Assembly (NCBI RefSeq): GCF_005796205.1
Contig: NZ_VAHN01000001.1
Location: 372,001-436,000, forward strand
Length of the DNA: 64,000 bases
Reading direction: 5' to 3'
DNA from: Pseudarthrobacter sp. NamE2
GTDB taxonomy: Bacteria > Actinomycetota > Actinomycetes > Actinomycetales > Micrococcaceae
Shown here: positions 19,132-32,243 of the stretch, in pieces
How the letters are laid out: each line of letters starts with the position of its first letter
Numbering within the stretch: the first letter of the stretch is position 1
Translations under genes and position numbers: made by a program
The notes under the pieces: model-generated
Seen by the model: only the letters and a program-made list of their open reading frames with translations
Told to the model about the DNA's origin: nothing
Databases searched by the model: none

Positions 19132-20358
19132 CTAGCGGTCCAGGACGCTGAGGCCCGGCAGTTCCTTGCCTTCGAGGTATTCAAGGCTCGCACCGCCGCC
19201 GGTGGAAATGTGGCCGAACTGATCGTCGGCGAACCCGAGGGTACGCACGGCTGCAGCGGAGTCGCCGCCGCCCACCACGGTAAACGCTTCAGTCTCGGTC
19301 AGGGCCTGGGCGATGGCACGGGTCCCGGCGGAGAAGGCCTCGAACTCGAAGACACCCATGGGACCGTTCCAGAAGACCGTGCGGGCACCCTTGATCCTGC
19401 CGGCAAAAGCCGCGGCGGACTCAGGTCCGATGTCCAGGCCGATGCCCTGCGTGCCGAAGCTGCTCGCCTCGATGGAGTCGGCAGCAACTGTCTCGTGGGC
19501 AGCGTCGGCGGCGAACTTCTCAGCCACCACCACGTCAGTGGGGATGACGAACTCGGTGCCGGCGTCCGCGGCGCGCTTGAGGTAGTCCTGCACCACGGGG
19601 ATCTGGTCTTCCTCGAGCAGGCTGGAGGCCACCTTGTGCCCGGCAGCGGCAAGGAACGTGAACAGCATGCCGCCGCCCACCAGGATAGTGTCCGCCTTGC
19701 CGAGCAGGTTGTCGATGACAGCCAGCTTGTCCGAAACCTTCGAGCCGCCGAGCACCACCACGTAGGGGCGCTGGGTATCGGCCGTGAGCTTGCGCAGGAC
19801 TTCCACTTCGGTGTGCACGAGGTCGCCCTGGTAGGACGGAAGCCGGGTGGCGACGTCGTATACGCTCGCATGCTTACGGTGGACGGCGCCGAAGGCATCG
19901 TCGACGTAGGCGCCGTTGTCTCCGGTCAGGGCCACAAGCTCGTCAGCGAAGGCTCCTCGCTCGGCGTCGTCCTTGCTTGTTTCCCGGGCGTCGAAGCGGA
20001 CGTTCTCCAGGACCAGCACTTCACCGTCCTGCAGGGAGGCAGCCGCTTCCTTGGCGGAACTGCCGACCGTGTCCCCGGCCAGGGTGACCTTGAAGTCGGC
20101 CAGTTCAGCCAGCCGCGCAACCGCGGGGCGCAGGGAGTACTTGTCCTCGGGCGCGCCCTTGGGGCGTCCAAGGTGGGCTGTTACCAGCACGCGGGCACCG
20201 GCGTCCGTGAGCTTTGACAGCACTGGAAGTGAGGCCTTGATACGGCCGTCGTCAGTGACTGTAGAGCCGTCGAGCGGCACATTCAGGTCACTTCGAACCA
20301 GAATGTACCGCCCGCGGACACCTTCAGCGAGAAGTTCGTTGAGGGTGTGAAATGTCAT
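19132..20358 (-). CDS. pgk: Phosphoglycerate kinase
   Basis: 408 residues starting [10 protein letters not shown]. It makes ATP from 1,3-bisphosphoglycerate. Motifs include [10 protein letters not shown] near residue 22, HLGRPKG near 60, GGSKVSDK near 205, and the C-terminal nucleotide loop GGGDSAAAV near 380. Only 10 bp separate it from the gap stop. The ATG at 20358 is the family start although the frame is open further upstream. TAGGGT (comp. 20366-20371), overlapping the gap stop codon, lies 7 nt before the ATG and could drive a leaderless pgk transcript. Confidence 0.96.
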   Translation of the reverse strand: MTFHTLNELLAEGVRGRYILVRSDLNVPLDGSTVTDDGRIKASLPVLSKLTDAGARVLVTAHLGRPKGAPEDKYSLRPAVARLAELADFKVTLAGDTVGSSAKEAAASLQDGEVLVLENVRFDARETSKDDAERGAFADELVALTGDNGAYVDDAFGAVHRKHASVYDVATRLPSYQGDLVHTEVEVLRKLTADTQRPYVVVLGGSKVSDKLAVIDNLLGKADTILVGGGMLFTFLAAAGHKVASSLLEEDQIPVVQDYLKRAADAGTEFVIPTDVVVAEKFAADAAHETVAADSIEASSFGTQGIGLDIGPESAAAFAGRIKGARTVFWNGPMGVFEFEAFSAGTRAIAQALTETEAFTVVGGGDSAAAVRTLGFADDQFGHISTGGGASLEYLEGKELPGLSVLDR

Positions 20359-20368
20359 GTACCTAACC

Positions 20369-21409
<1,041 letters not shown>

Positions 21410-21545
21410 CTACTAGTTGAGCGGGCTCTCAAGCCAACTAACAGATCCCGCACGCCATTGGGCAGAGATGATTTACAGACGGAGGGCGACCAGCCTCATT
21501 GCTGAAGGCTAACCGCCTTCCGTGACCTATCTTACGTTTAAACGG

Positions 21546-21573
21546 GTCCGCCCCCGCAAGTGCGGGGGCGGAC
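21546..21573 (-). terminator. Probable terminator after sodA
   Basis: A perfect 12-bp stem GTCCGCCCCCGC / GCGGGGGCGGAC with a 4-nt loop, followed on the minus strand by CCGTTTAAACG. The U-run is short, so termination may be partial. Confidence 0.65.
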
Positions 21574-21639
21574 GGTCCACATCGCGGCCGGTTTAAGTCC
21601 GAATGTGAAGTTTGTAACAAGCGTGTGTTGCTCCGGTCA

Positions 21640-22266
21640 CTACGGAAGGGTGATGAGTCCCGTGGCGTTGGTGCGGGCTGCCTCGAAGCGCTGGGCGACG
21701 TCGGCCCAGTTCACGATGTTCCAGAAAGCCTTGACATAGTCGGCCTTCACGTTGACGTAGTCCAGGTAGAAGGCGTGCTCCCACATGTCCAGCATCAGGA
21801 GCGGGGTGGTGCCCAGGGCAGTGTTGCCCTGCTGGTCGTAAAGCTGCTCGATGACGAGGTTGCCGCCGATGGGCTCGTAGGCCAGGAAGCCCCAGCCCGA
21901 GCCCTGCAGGCCGAGCGCGGCGGCGGAGAACTGGGCGCGGAAAGCGTCGAAGGAGCCGAAGGCGTCATCGATGGCGGCAGCCAGTTCGCCCTCGGGCTTG
22001 TCGCCGCCGTCCGGGGAAAGGTTGTTCCAGAACACGGAGTGGTTGACGTGGCCGCCGGTGTGGAACGCGAGGTCCTTGGAGAGCCGGTTGATGTTGGCGA
22101 AGTCGCCCTTTTCACGGGCTTCGGCCAGCTGCGCCAGGGCGTTGTTGGCGCCAGCGACGTAGGTGGCGTGGTGCTTGCTGTGGTGCAGCTCCATGATCCG
22201 CGCGGAAATGTGCGGCTCGAGGGCGGCGTAATCGTACTTGAGTTCGGGCAATACGTACTCAGTCAC
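21640..22266 (-). CDS. sodA: Superoxide dismutase (Fe/Mn family)
   Basis: 208 residues from GTG 22266 ([10 protein letters not shown]). It converts superoxide to oxygen and peroxide. Metal ligands are in place: H28 in [11 protein letters not shown], a second His in [10 protein letters not shown] near 76, and Asp/His in [13 protein letters not shown] near 165. The GTG at 22266 was preferred over an upstream ATG because GGAGGA lies just before it and family members start with TEYxLPxL. Mn versus Fe use cannot be decided by eye. Confidence 0.94.
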   Translation of the reverse strand: MTEYVLPELKYDYAALEPHISARIMELHHSKHHATYVAGANNALAQLAEAREKGDFANINRLSKDLAFHTGGHVNHSVFWNNLSPDGGDKPEGELAAAIDDAFGSFDAFRAQFSAAALGLQGSGWGFLAYEPIGGNLVIEQLYDQQGNTALGTTPLLMLDMWEHAFYLDYVNVKADYVKAFWNIVNWADVAQRFEAARTNATGLITLP

Positions 22267-22351
22267 AAAATCCTCCAATATCGTGGACACTCGGTCCGGT
22301 TGGTGACTCTCGGATTGTGCATCCGGGCGGCGGGCGCCCGGAATCTTTTTG

Positions 22352-22357
22352 ATTCTA
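22352..22357 (-). promoter_or_regulatory. sodA: Candidate -10 element of sodA
   Basis: TAGAAT on the minus strand, directly after the whiA stop. It would give a leader of about 78 nt containing a small GC hairpin (CCGGGCG-CCCGC-CGCCCGG). No good -35 is visible. Confidence 0.35.
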
Positions 22358-22365
22358 TGGGGCTG

Positions 22366-23346
22366 TCATTCGTCCAGCATTTCCGGCGTCACATTGGCGT
22401 CCGTGCCCGGAATGCCGAGGTCAAGTGCCCTTTTGTCCGCCATGGCCAGCAGCCTGCGGATCCGGCCGGCGATGGCGTCCTTGGTCATGACGGGATCGGC
22501 CAGCCGGCCGAGTTCGTCCAGGCTGGCCTGCTTGTGCGCCACCCGGAGCTCGCCTGCGTACCGCAGGTGTTCCGGTACATCATCGCCCAGGATCTCGAGG
22601 GCACGCTCCACCCGTGCCCCTGCTGCCACGGCGGCCTGGGCTGAGCGGCGCAGGTTGGCGTCGTCAAAGTTGGCGAGCCGGTTGGCGGTGGCGCGGACTT
22701 CCTTCCGCATCCGCCGCTCCTCCCACACCATCAGCGCATCGTGGGCGCCCATGCGGGTGAGCAGGGCGGCGATGGTGTCGCCGTCGCGGATGACCACGCG
22801 GTCCACGCCCCGCACTTCGCGCGCCTTTGCCTGGATGTCCAGCCGACGGGCGGCCCCCACCAGCGCCAAAGCCGATTCCGGACCCGGGCAGGTGACTTCC
22901 AGCGAGGAGGAGCGGCCGGGTTCCGTGAGTGAGCCGTGGGCCAGGAACGCCCCGCGCCACACGGCTTCGGCGTCGGCAGCGGAACCGTTGACGACGGCGG
23001 ACGGCAGGCCCCGCACAGGCCGGCCGCGGCCGTCCAGAAGGCCGGTCTGCCGGGCCAGCGCCTCGCCGTCGCGCACCACCCGGACCACGTACCTGCTGGC
23101 GCGTCGCAGTCCCCCGGCGGACACAACGATGATTTCGCTCTGGTGCCCGTAGACTTCGGCGATAGCGGCACGGAGCCGCCGCGCTGTTGAGGCGAGGTCC
23201 ACTTCGGCCTCGATGACGATCCGGCCCGAGATGATGTGCAGCCCGCCCGCAAAACGGAGCATCGCGGAGACTTCCGCCTTGCGCACTGATGACTTCTTGA
23301 TGTCCAGGCGGGACAGTTCTTCCTTGACCGATGCTGTCAGTGCCAT
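22366..23346 (-). CDS. whiA: WhiA, DUF199-family regulator
   Basis: 326 residues: an N-terminal LAGLIDADG-like fold (about 1-210) and a C-terminal helix-turn-helix (about 220-310, [25 protein letters not shown]). In Streptomyces WhiA works with WhiB to control sporulation division; in non-sporulating bacteria it affects division and chromosome segregation. Good ribosome site (AGGAAGGTG). Last gene of uvrC-rapZ-yvcK-whiA, an order conserved across Gram-positive bacteria. Confidence 0.95.
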   Translation of the reverse strand: MALTASVKEELSRLDIKKSSVRKAEVSAMLRFAGGLHIISGRIVIEAEVDLASTARRLRAAIAEVYGHQSEIIVVSAGGLRRASRYVVRVVRDGEALARQTGLLDGRGRPVRGLPSAVVNGSAADAEAVWRGAFLAHGSLTEPGRSSSLEVTCPGPESALALVGAARRLDIQAKAREVRGVDRVVIRDGDTIAALLTRMGAHDALMVWEERRMRKEVRATANRLANFDDANLRRSAQAAVAAGARVERALEILGDDVPEHLRYAGELRVAHKQASLDELGRLADPVMTKDAIAGRIRRLLAMADKRALDLGIPGTDANVTPEMLDE

Positions 23347-23355
23347 GGCACCTTC

Positions 23356-24375
23356 CTAACTGTTCCCAAAAATGTCCTGGTACGCCGTCGCCAGACGCAG
23401 GGGATCATGGACGGGCCGGCGTCCCGACGCCCCTACTTTACCCAAGACCACCTCGGCGCCGATCATCCCGGCGGCCCGCTCGAACTCCTGCCGGTCGGGC
23501 ACGGACGCCGGATCGGCCAGCACCACGTCCACCGTGAACTCCGGGGCGTAGCGCCGCAGCACGTCGAGGTGGTCCGCTGCCGTCATGCCGGTGGTTTCCT
23601 TGGTGTCCGTGGCGAGGTTCATAGTGAGGCAGCGGCTGGCTGGCGTGTTGCACAGCGCCTGCCGCATCTCCGGGAGCAGCAAGTGCGGCAGCACGGAGGT
23701 GTACCAGGAGCCCGGTCCCAGGATCACCCAGTCGGCAAGCTCGATGGCAGTGAGCGCCTCGGTGCACGCGGGTGCGGCCTCGGGGAGGAGCCGGACGTTC
23801 TCCAGCGACCCGGCCACCGCGCAGCGGGCCTGGCCGTAAATGGTTTCCAGGACGGAGGACCCGTCCGGGGCGGTCACGCGGACGTCGCCCTCGATGGTCA
23901 ACGGAACCTTGGACATGGGCAGGACCTGCCCGCGTGCCCCCAGCAGGGCGCCGGCCCACTTAAGTCCTGCCACGGCGTCACCGAGCAGCTCCCACAGGGT
24001 AATGATCAGGAGGTTTCCCATGGCGTGCTCGTCCAGCGAGCCGCCGGGCCCGTTGCGGGGGCGGAAGCGGTGCTGCATGACGTCACGCCAGGTCCTGCCC
24101 CAGTCCGTGTCATCGCAGAGCGCGGACAGCGCCATGCGCAGGTCTCCGGGCGGCAGGACGCCGTACTCCTCGCGCAGGCGCCCGGACGAGCCGCCGTCGT
24201 CCGCTACTGTTACGACGGCGGTGAGCTCGGAGGTGAGCAGGCGCAGCGCCGACAGCGAGGCGGACAGCCCGTGCCCGCCGCCGAGGGCCACGACGTTGGG
24301 CCCCTTGTCCTTCTTGCTGGCGGCCGATCCGGAGGCAGGCGGAACCAGCGGCAGCGCCCCGGTAAACAGCGACAT
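23356..24375 (-). CDS. yvcK: YvcK/CofD-like gluconeogenesis factor
   Basis: 339 residues. The GGGHGLSASLSALR loop near residue 33 binds a UDP-sugar in YvcK proteins, and VADDGGSSGRLR near 57 and GDLRMAL near 76 match the family. YvcK (CuvA in mycobacteria) is needed for growth on gluconeogenic carbon and for correct peptidoglycan placement. Its ATG shares one base with the rapZ stop (TAATG) and whiA follows 9 bp later, so the three genes are translated from one message. Confidence 0.93.
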   Translation of the reverse strand: MSLFTGALPLVPPASGSAASKKDKGPNVVALGGGHGLSASLSALRLLTSELTAVVTVADDGGSSGRLREEYGVLPPGDLRMALSALCDDTDWGRTWRDVMQHRFRPRNGPGGSLDEHAMGNLLIITLWELLGDAVAGLKWAGALLGARGQVLPMSKVPLTIEGDVRVTAPDGSSVLETIYGQARCAVAGSLENVRLLPEAAPACTEALTAIELADWVILGPGSWYTSVLPHLLLPEMRQALCNTPASRCLTMNLATDTKETTGMTAADHLDVLRRYAPEFTVDVVLADPASVPDRQEFERAAGMIGAEVVLGKVGASGRRPVHDPLRLATAYQDIFGNS

Positions 24376-25298
24376 TACTCGCGGCCCAGGTCCCGGTGCG
24401 TGGTGGTCACCGTGACGCGGGGGAACTGCGCCAGCTTCTTGGAGAGTTCGACGGCGACAGCCACCGAGCGGTGCTTCCCGCCCGTGCAGCCCACGGCGAT
24501 AGTGGCGTAGTGCTTGTTCTCCCTGCGGTAGCCGTCCAGGACCGGCTCCAGCGCCATGACGTAGCGGTCAACGAAGTTCTTGACGCCCTCGGCTTCCAGG
24601 ACGTATTCGCTCACGTCCTTGTCCAGCCCCGTATGCGGGCGCAACTGGGGCACCCAGTGCGGGTTGGGGATGAAGCGGACATCCGCGACGTAGTTGGCGT
24701 CCACGGGCAGGCCGTACTTGAAACCGAAGCTCATGATGTTCAGCCGCAGGGCCACCGGCCCGGTTTCGCTAAAGAGCTCAGTGATGGCGGTGGCGAGGCC
24801 GTGGACGTTGTAGCCCGAGGTGTCCAGGACGACGTCGGAGCTGTCGCGCAGTTCCTGGAGCAGCTCGCGCTCGGCAGCGATACCGTCGAGGATACGGCCG
24901 CCGCCCTGCAGCGGGTGGGGCCGGCGCCCCTGTTCAAACCGCCGGACCAGGACGTCGTCGCTGGCGTCGAGGAAAAGGACCCGGAAGGTGACTCCACTGG
25001 CCGCCAGTGCTCCCAGGGCGGCGCGGATGTCCGCGAACAGGCCCTTGCTGCGGACGTCGATCACCACTGCCAGCCGGGGAATGGACTGCGGGGCGTGGGA
25101 TACCAGTTCCGCCAGGGTGCCCAGCATCTGGGGCGGCAGGTTCTCCACGACGTACCAGCCGTGGTCCTCGAGGGCGTCGGCGGCAGTGCTCCGCCCTGCC
25201 CCGGACATTCCGGTGACCACCAGCAGTTCGGCTTCGAGCGGCTTGACGGGTTCCATCCCGTCCTGCCTGGCCCCGGATCCCGCCGTCGTCTCTGCCAT
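24375..25298 (-). CDS. rapZ: RapZ/YvcJ-like P-loop nucleotide-binding protein
   Basis: 307 residues from ATG 25298. Walker [10 protein letters not shown] near residue 31-39 and the C-terminal [10 protein letters not shown] motif near 275, both family hallmarks. In E. coli RapZ is an RNase adapter that binds small RNAs controlling glmS; the B. subtilis YvcJ hydrolyses nucleotides. The frame is open to a TTG at 25349, but that codon has no support. Located between uvrC and yvcK. Confidence 0.93.
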   Translation of the reverse strand: MAETTAGSGARQDGMEPVKPLEAELLVVTGMSGAGRSTAADALEDHGWYVVENLPPQMLGTLAELVSHAPQSIPRLAVVIDVRSKGLFADIRAALGALAASGVTFRVLFLDASDDVLVRRFEQGRRPHPLQGGGRILDGIAAERELLQELRDSSDVVLDTSGYNVHGLATAITELFSETGPVALRLNIMSFGFKYGLPVDANYVADVRFIPNPHWVPQLRPHTGLDKDVSEYVLEAEGVKNFVDRYVMALEPVLDGYRRENKHYATIAVGCTGGKHRSVAVAVELSKKLAQFPRVTVTTTHRDLGRE

Positions 25299-25367
25299 TA
25301 AGTCCGCCCCGTTCCTGTTGTTGCCGCGCAGGGCCGCACTCCGGCGCAACCCCGTCCCTTACCCTAG

Positions 25368-27395
25368 CTAAGATTCGATGATTTCGCCGGTGGTCATGTT
25401 GATGGCGGGCACTGTGGCTGCGGCCGGACCCTCTGCAGAGAAATGGTTCACGATGGCGCCCGCCAGGGCGGGGCCGATCCCCTTCGCCTGGGAAAGCTCT
25501 TCCGCGGTGGCAGCCTTGACGCTCTTGACCGAGCCGAAATGCGCCAGGAGTGCCTTGCGCTTGGACGCTCCCAGCCCGGGGACACCGTCCAGCGCTGACA
25601 CGGTCATCGCCTTGCCGCGCTTTTGCCGGTGGAACGAGATGGCGAAGCGGTGGGCCTCATCGCGGATGCGCTGCAGCAGGTACAGGCCCTGCGACGTGCG
25701 CGGAAGGATGACCGGGAAGTCACTGTCGGGGAGCCAGACCTCCTCCAGCCGCTTGGCAAGGCCCACGACGTAAACATCATCGATGCCCAGGTCCGCCAGC
25801 GCCCGGGCGGCAGCGTTGACCTGGGGCTTTCCGCCGTCCACCACCACCAGGTTGGGCGGATAGGCGAACTTTGCCCGCGGCGCCGGCGTGGTAGTGTCCC
25901 GGACCGCGGCGGGCTCAGCGTTGTCCACGGCGGAGGAGGTGCTGCGGACGCCTTCCGGTTCCGGGGCCAGCGCAGATTCGTCCACCTGGGCGGACTTGTC
26001 CTGCAGGTAGTGGCGGAACCGCCGGGTCAGCACGTCGTGCATGGCTGCTGTGTCGTCAGCGGCTGCCGGCCCGGTGACGGAAAACTTCCGGTAGTCCGAC
26101 TTCTTCGGCAGCCCGTCCTCGACCACCACCATGGAGGCCACCACGTTGGTGCCCTGGACGTGCGAAACGTCGAAGCACTCGATGCGGAGCAGCGGCACGG
26201 GCAGGTCCAGGGCTTCCTGCAGTTCCTGGAGCGCCTGGGAACGGACGGTGAGGTCCCCCGCCCGGCGGGTCTTGTGGAGTTTCAGCGCGTGCTCGGCGTT
26301 CTCGCGCACGGTCGACATCAATGCTGCCTTGTCACCGCGCTGCGGGACGCGGATGTCCACTTTCGCCCCGCGGATGCCGCCCAGCCACTGCGCAAGTTCT
26401 CCCGCGTTGCTGGGCTGCACCGGCACCAGCACTTCGCGGGGCAGCCTGCCGTGGCTGTCGCCGTCGCCGCCGTAGACCTGCTGCAGGAGGTGCTCCACCA
26501 GGTCCGGCGTGGTGAAATCCTCCACCTTCTCCACCACCCAGCCGCGCTGGCCGCGGATCCGGCCGCCCCGGACGTGGAACACCTGTACGGCGGCTTCCAG
26601 TTCGTCCTCGTGCAGGGCAAAGATGTCGGCATCGGTGTCTTCGGCAAGCACCACCGCATTGCGCTCGAAGACCTTGCGGAGTGCGGCGATGTCGTCTCGG
26701 ATCCTGGCGGCACGCTCGTAGTCGAGCTCCGCGACGGCGTCCGCCATCTGCTTTTCCAGCTTGGCGATGAAGCGCTTGGCCTCGCCGCCCATGAAGGCGC
26801 AGAAATCGTCGGCGAGGGCGCGGTGGTCTTCGGGCGAGATGCGGCCCACGCACGGGGCCGAACATTTGTCGATGTAGCCCAGGAGGCAGGGACGTCCGGT
26901 AGCCTCGGCGCGCTTGAAGACCCCGGCGCTGCAACTGCGGACCGGGAACACGCGGAGCAGGGTGTCCATGGTTTCCCGGATGGCGCCTGCGGTGTAGGGG
27001 CCGAAGTAGCGGGTCCCCTTCTTTTTATCCCCGCGCATCACTTGGACGCGAGGGTACTTCTCGCCCAGGGTGACGGCCAGGTAGGGGTAGGTCTTGTCGT
27101 CGCGGAACACCACGTTGAACCGCGGTTTGAATTCCTTGATCCAGGTGTATTCCAGCTGCAACGATTCCAGCTCGCTGCCCACCACGGTCCATTCCACGCT
27201 GCTGGCCGCGTGGACCATGGCATAGGTCTTGGGCAGCAGCCCCGCCGGGTTCGCGAAGTAGGAGTTGAGCCGCGAGCGGAGGCTTTTGGCCTTGCCCACG
27301 TAGATGACCCGGCCATGGGGATCACGGAACCGGTATACCCCGGGGTTGGTGGGGATTTCACCGGTTTTGGGCCGGTACGTTGCTGGATTTGCCAC
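25368..27395 (-). CDS. uvrC: UvrC, excinuclease ABC subunit C
   Basis: 675 residues. N-terminal GIY-YIG nuclease (about 14-95, [20 protein letters not shown]), a UVR motif near 210, the C-terminal RNase H-like nuclease ([14 protein letters not shown] near 400, [10 protein letters not shown] near 515) and a helix-hairpin-helix at the end ([10 protein letters not shown]). It makes both incisions in nucleotide-excision repair. The GTG start follows TAGAAT (comp. 27402-27407) by 6 nt, so its mRNA is probably leaderless. First gene of the uvrC-rapZ-yvcK-whiA cluster. Confidence 0.97.
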   Translation of the reverse strand: MANPATYRPKTGEIPTNPGVYRFRDPHGRVIYVGKAKSLRSRLNSYFANPAGLLPKTYAMVHAASSVEWTVVGSELESLQLEYTWIKEFKPRFNVVFRDDKTYPYLAVTLGEKYPRVQVMRGDKKKGTRYFGPYTAGAIRETMDTLLRVFPVRSCSAGVFKRAEATGRPCLLGYIDKCSAPCVGRISPEDHRALADDFCAFMGGEAKRFIAKLEKQMADAVAELDYERAARIRDDIAALRKVFERNAVVLAEDTDADIFALHEDELEAAVQVFHVRGGRIRGQRGWVVEKVEDFTTPDLVEHLLQQVYGGDGDSHGRLPREVLVPVQPSNAGELAQWLGGIRGAKVDIRVPQRGDKAALMSTVRENAEHALKLHKTRRAGDLTVRSQALQELQEALDLPVPLLRIECFDVSHVQGTNVVASMVVVEDGLPKKSDYRKFSVTGPAAADDTAAMHDVLTRRFRHYLQDKSAQVDESALAPEPEGVRSTSSAVDNAEPAAVRDTTTPAPRAKFAYPPNLVVVDGGKPQVNAAARALADLGIDDVYVVGLAKRLEEVWLPDSDFPVILPRTSQGLYLLQRIRDEAHRFAISFHRQKRGKAMTVSALDGVPGLGASKRKALLAHFGSVKSVKAATAEELSQAKGIGPALAGAIVNHFSAEGPAAATVPAINMTTGEIIES

Positions 27396-27453
27396 CTATA
27401 TATTCTACTGAGCCGCAGCCGGTGGCTGTGCCGGTCTGTCCTGCCCCTGCCGG

Positions 27454-28122
27454 CTATTCCGCGGCTTTGCTCTGGTTGTAGCTCGTGGAGCGTTCCTGGC
27501 CGCTGAGTCCGGCGATGGCGTCCATGATCCGGTCCGTCACTTCGCGGCGTGCCGGCAGGGAGTGGTCCGGCCCGGTCTTGTCGAAATACAGTGGCTCCCC
27601 CACCTTCATGGTGAAGTGCTGCGGCTTGACCCCCTTTTCGCCGGCACGCTGCAGGTTTTCCGTGCCGATCAGGCCCACGGGGATGACCGGAGCCCCCGTG
27701 GTCAGTGCCAGCCAGCCGACGCCGGTGCGGCCGCGGTAAAGGATGCCGTCGCGCGAACGGGTGCCCTCGGGATAGATGCCGATGCCGCGGCCCGACTCAA
27801 GGATGTCCAGGAGGGTCTTGAGCGCCTGGACGCTGGCCGCCTGCTCGCCGCGTTCCACCGGAATGGATCCCACCGATTCGAAGAACGCCTTCATCACCTT
27901 GCCCTTAATCCCGCCGGTGGTGAAGTACTCCGCCTTGGCGAAAAAGGCGACCGGGCGGGGCATCAGCGCCTGCACGATGACGCTGTCAAAAAAGGACAGA
28001 TGGTTGGGCGCCACAATGAACGGCCCGTCCGTGGGCACGTTGTCAATGCCGACGACGGTGGGCCGGCAGGTGCCCGCGATCAGGCTGCGCGTGGTCCAGC
28101 GGACCGTCTCAAACATTTCCAT
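27454..28122 (-). CDS. 1-acyl-sn-glycerol-3-phosphate acyltransferase (PlsC-like)
   Basis: 222 residues. The acyltransferase signature H-x4-D is in NHLSFFDS near residue 40, and YPEGTRSRDG near 120 binds the phosphate. These enzymes form phosphatidic acid at the membrane. It overlaps the end of the upstream HAD gene by 14 nt and is likely translated with it. Several such paralogues exist in actinobacteria, so the exact acyl acceptor is open. Confidence 0.88.
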   Translation of the reverse strand: MEMFETVRWTTRSLIAGTCRPTVVGIDNVPTDGPFIVAPNHLSFFDSVIVQALMPRPVAFFAKAEYFTTGGIKGKVMKAFFESVGSIPVERGEQAASVQALKTLLDILESGRGIGIYPEGTRSRDGILYRGRTGVGWLALTTGAPVIPVGLIGTENLQRAGEKGVKPQHFTMKVGEPLYFDKTGPDHSLPARREVTDRIMDAIAGLSGQERSTSYNQSKAAE

Positions 28123-28825
28123 CGTTGGTCACCTCACTCATGGCGGCAGAGTGGATGGCCTGCAGCTTGTCGATGGCCTTCGCCAGTTCTTCGGCCGTGT
28201 TGACGACGGCGACCGCACCGGCGTCCTCCAGTTCGCCGTCCGGAGCGAAACCCCAGGCGACCCCGATGCAGTCAAGCCCGTTGGCGATGGCTCCGGACAC
28301 ATCCTGGGCCCGGTCCCCCACCATCAGGGCATGCTGGGTTTCCAGGTCCTTGAGCGCGGCACCGATGATCTCGGTTTTCCCCAGGGGAACACCGTCCACG
28401 GCGGTTTCATCGTCCGCGGAACCACGGATGCTCTGGAACAGCTTCCCGATCCCGTGATGCGCCAGGACCGTCCGGGCCAGCGTCTGCGGCTTCTGCGTGG
28501 CGACGGCCATGGGCCTTCCCGCTGCAGCGTACGCCTCCAGGACTTCACGCATACCCGGGTAAAGGCGGCCCTGCGCGATGCCGGTTTCCATGTAGTACTG
28601 GCGGTAGCGCCGGATGACCTCATCCAACAGTTGGGCCGGCACCTGGGCCACGTTGAGCAGGGAATCGCTGAGCTTGGGTCCGATCATCGCGTGGAGCAGG
28701 TCCTGGCCGGGAACGGGCAGTCCCACTGCGGTCAGGGCCGCCGCGATGCCTTCTGTTATTCCACCGGCCGGATCGACAAGAGTGCCGTCCAGGTCAAAGA
28801 TCACGGGCACTGTTGTTGAGGTCAC
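28109..28825 (-). CDS. HAD-family hydrolase, phosphoglycolate phosphatase-like
   Basis: 238 residues. HAD motif I FDLDGTLVDPAGG near residue 10, motif II VATQKPQTLA near 108, lysine in GKTEI near 151, and motif IV MVGDRAQDVSGA near 170. The cap and length resemble Gph/PpaX. A GTG start is assumed. Substrate unknown; phosphoglycolate or pyrophosphate are the usual family choices. Overlaps the acyltransferase gene. Confidence 0.85.
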   Translation of the reverse strand: MTSTTVPVIFDLDGTLVDPAGGITEGIAAALTAVGLPVPGQDLLHAMIGPKLSDSLLNVAQVPAQLLDEVIRRYRQYYMETGIAQGRLYPGMREVLEAYAAAGRPMAVATQKPQTLARTVLAHHGIGKLFQSIRGSADDETAVDGVPLGKTEIIGAALKDLETQHALMVGDRAQDVSGAIANGLDCIGVAWGFAPDGELEDAGAVAVVNTAEELAKAIDKLQAIHSAAMSEVTNDGNV

Positions 28826-28893
28826 CGGGTTAGTTTCTCATGCCTGCAAGAGTGCCTGAAACTCGTATGCCTGGTGAGGAATACTCCCGCACC

Positions 28894-31812
<2,919 letters not shown>

Positions 31813-31825
31813 CCAATAATGCTAA

Positions 31826-31841
31826 TCGAAAACTTCTTCGA
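31826..31841. promoter_or_regulatory. uvrA: LexA/SOS-box-like palindrome at the uvrA promoter
   Basis: TCGAA-AACTTC-TTCGA, 16 bp, perfect in the outer 5-bp arms. The actinobacterial SOS box is close to TCGAAC-N4-GTTCGA; this site deviates at the sixth base of each arm. It lies directly upstream of the uvrA -10 hexamer, where a repressor would block polymerase. Confidence 0.55.
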
Positions 31842-31862
31842 ACACGCACGCCGGCAGGCGCT

Positions 31863-32243
31863 TCACCCGGCGTCGTAGGCTGCCGCCAGCAGCTTAACCG
31901 CCTCGGCGAACGTTGCTCCCTGCGACTTTGCGGCTTCCGCGTACGCTGCGGCAGCGGCGGAGAGCCCACTGAGACGTTCGTCACGTGCTGAGACAAAGGT
32001 CCCGTTCCGGCCGCGGGTGGCCACAACTCCGGCAGCTTCGAGTTCCCTGTAGGCGCGGGCAACGGTGTGCGGCGCCACGTCCAGGCGCTCGGCCAGGGCC
32101 CTGACCGCGGGAAGCCTGGTGCCCGCAGGGAGCGCTCCGCTGTCCGCGAGGTGGATGATGTGCAGCCGGAGCTGCTCATACAGTGCAACTGTGCTGGCAG
32201 CATTGGGCTTCCAGGCGCCGGGAAAGTCCGGGGAAGTCTTCAC
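31863..32243 (-). CDS. GntR-family regulator (short YhcF-like type)
   Basis: 126 residues from GTG 32243. An N-terminal GntR winged helix (about 12-80: LYEQLRLHIIHLADSGALPAG then LDVAPHTVARAYRELEAAGV) followed by only about 45 residues, too short for a FadR or MocR effector domain. Such YtrA/YhcF-type regulators usually control neighbouring ABC transporters. Its GTG overlaps the stop of the upstream ABC gene (GTGA) after GAGGCGG, so it is translated with the exporter and probably regulates it. Confidence 0.87.
   Translation of the reverse strand: MKTSPDFPGAWKPNAASTVALYEQLRLHIIHLADSGALPAGTRLPAVRALAERLDVAPHTVARAYRELEAAGVVATRGRNGTFVSARDERLSGLSAAAAAYAEAAKSQGATFAEAVKLLAAAYDAG

Noticed and set aside
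25623..27506. 627-codon open frame antisense to uvrC
   Set aside because: Fully contained in uvrC on the opposite strand and lacks any domain; codon-bias artefact.
28826..28893. Terminator after uvrA
   Set aside because: Only a 7-bp GGTGAGG/CCTCACC stem with a 12-nt loop and no U-run.
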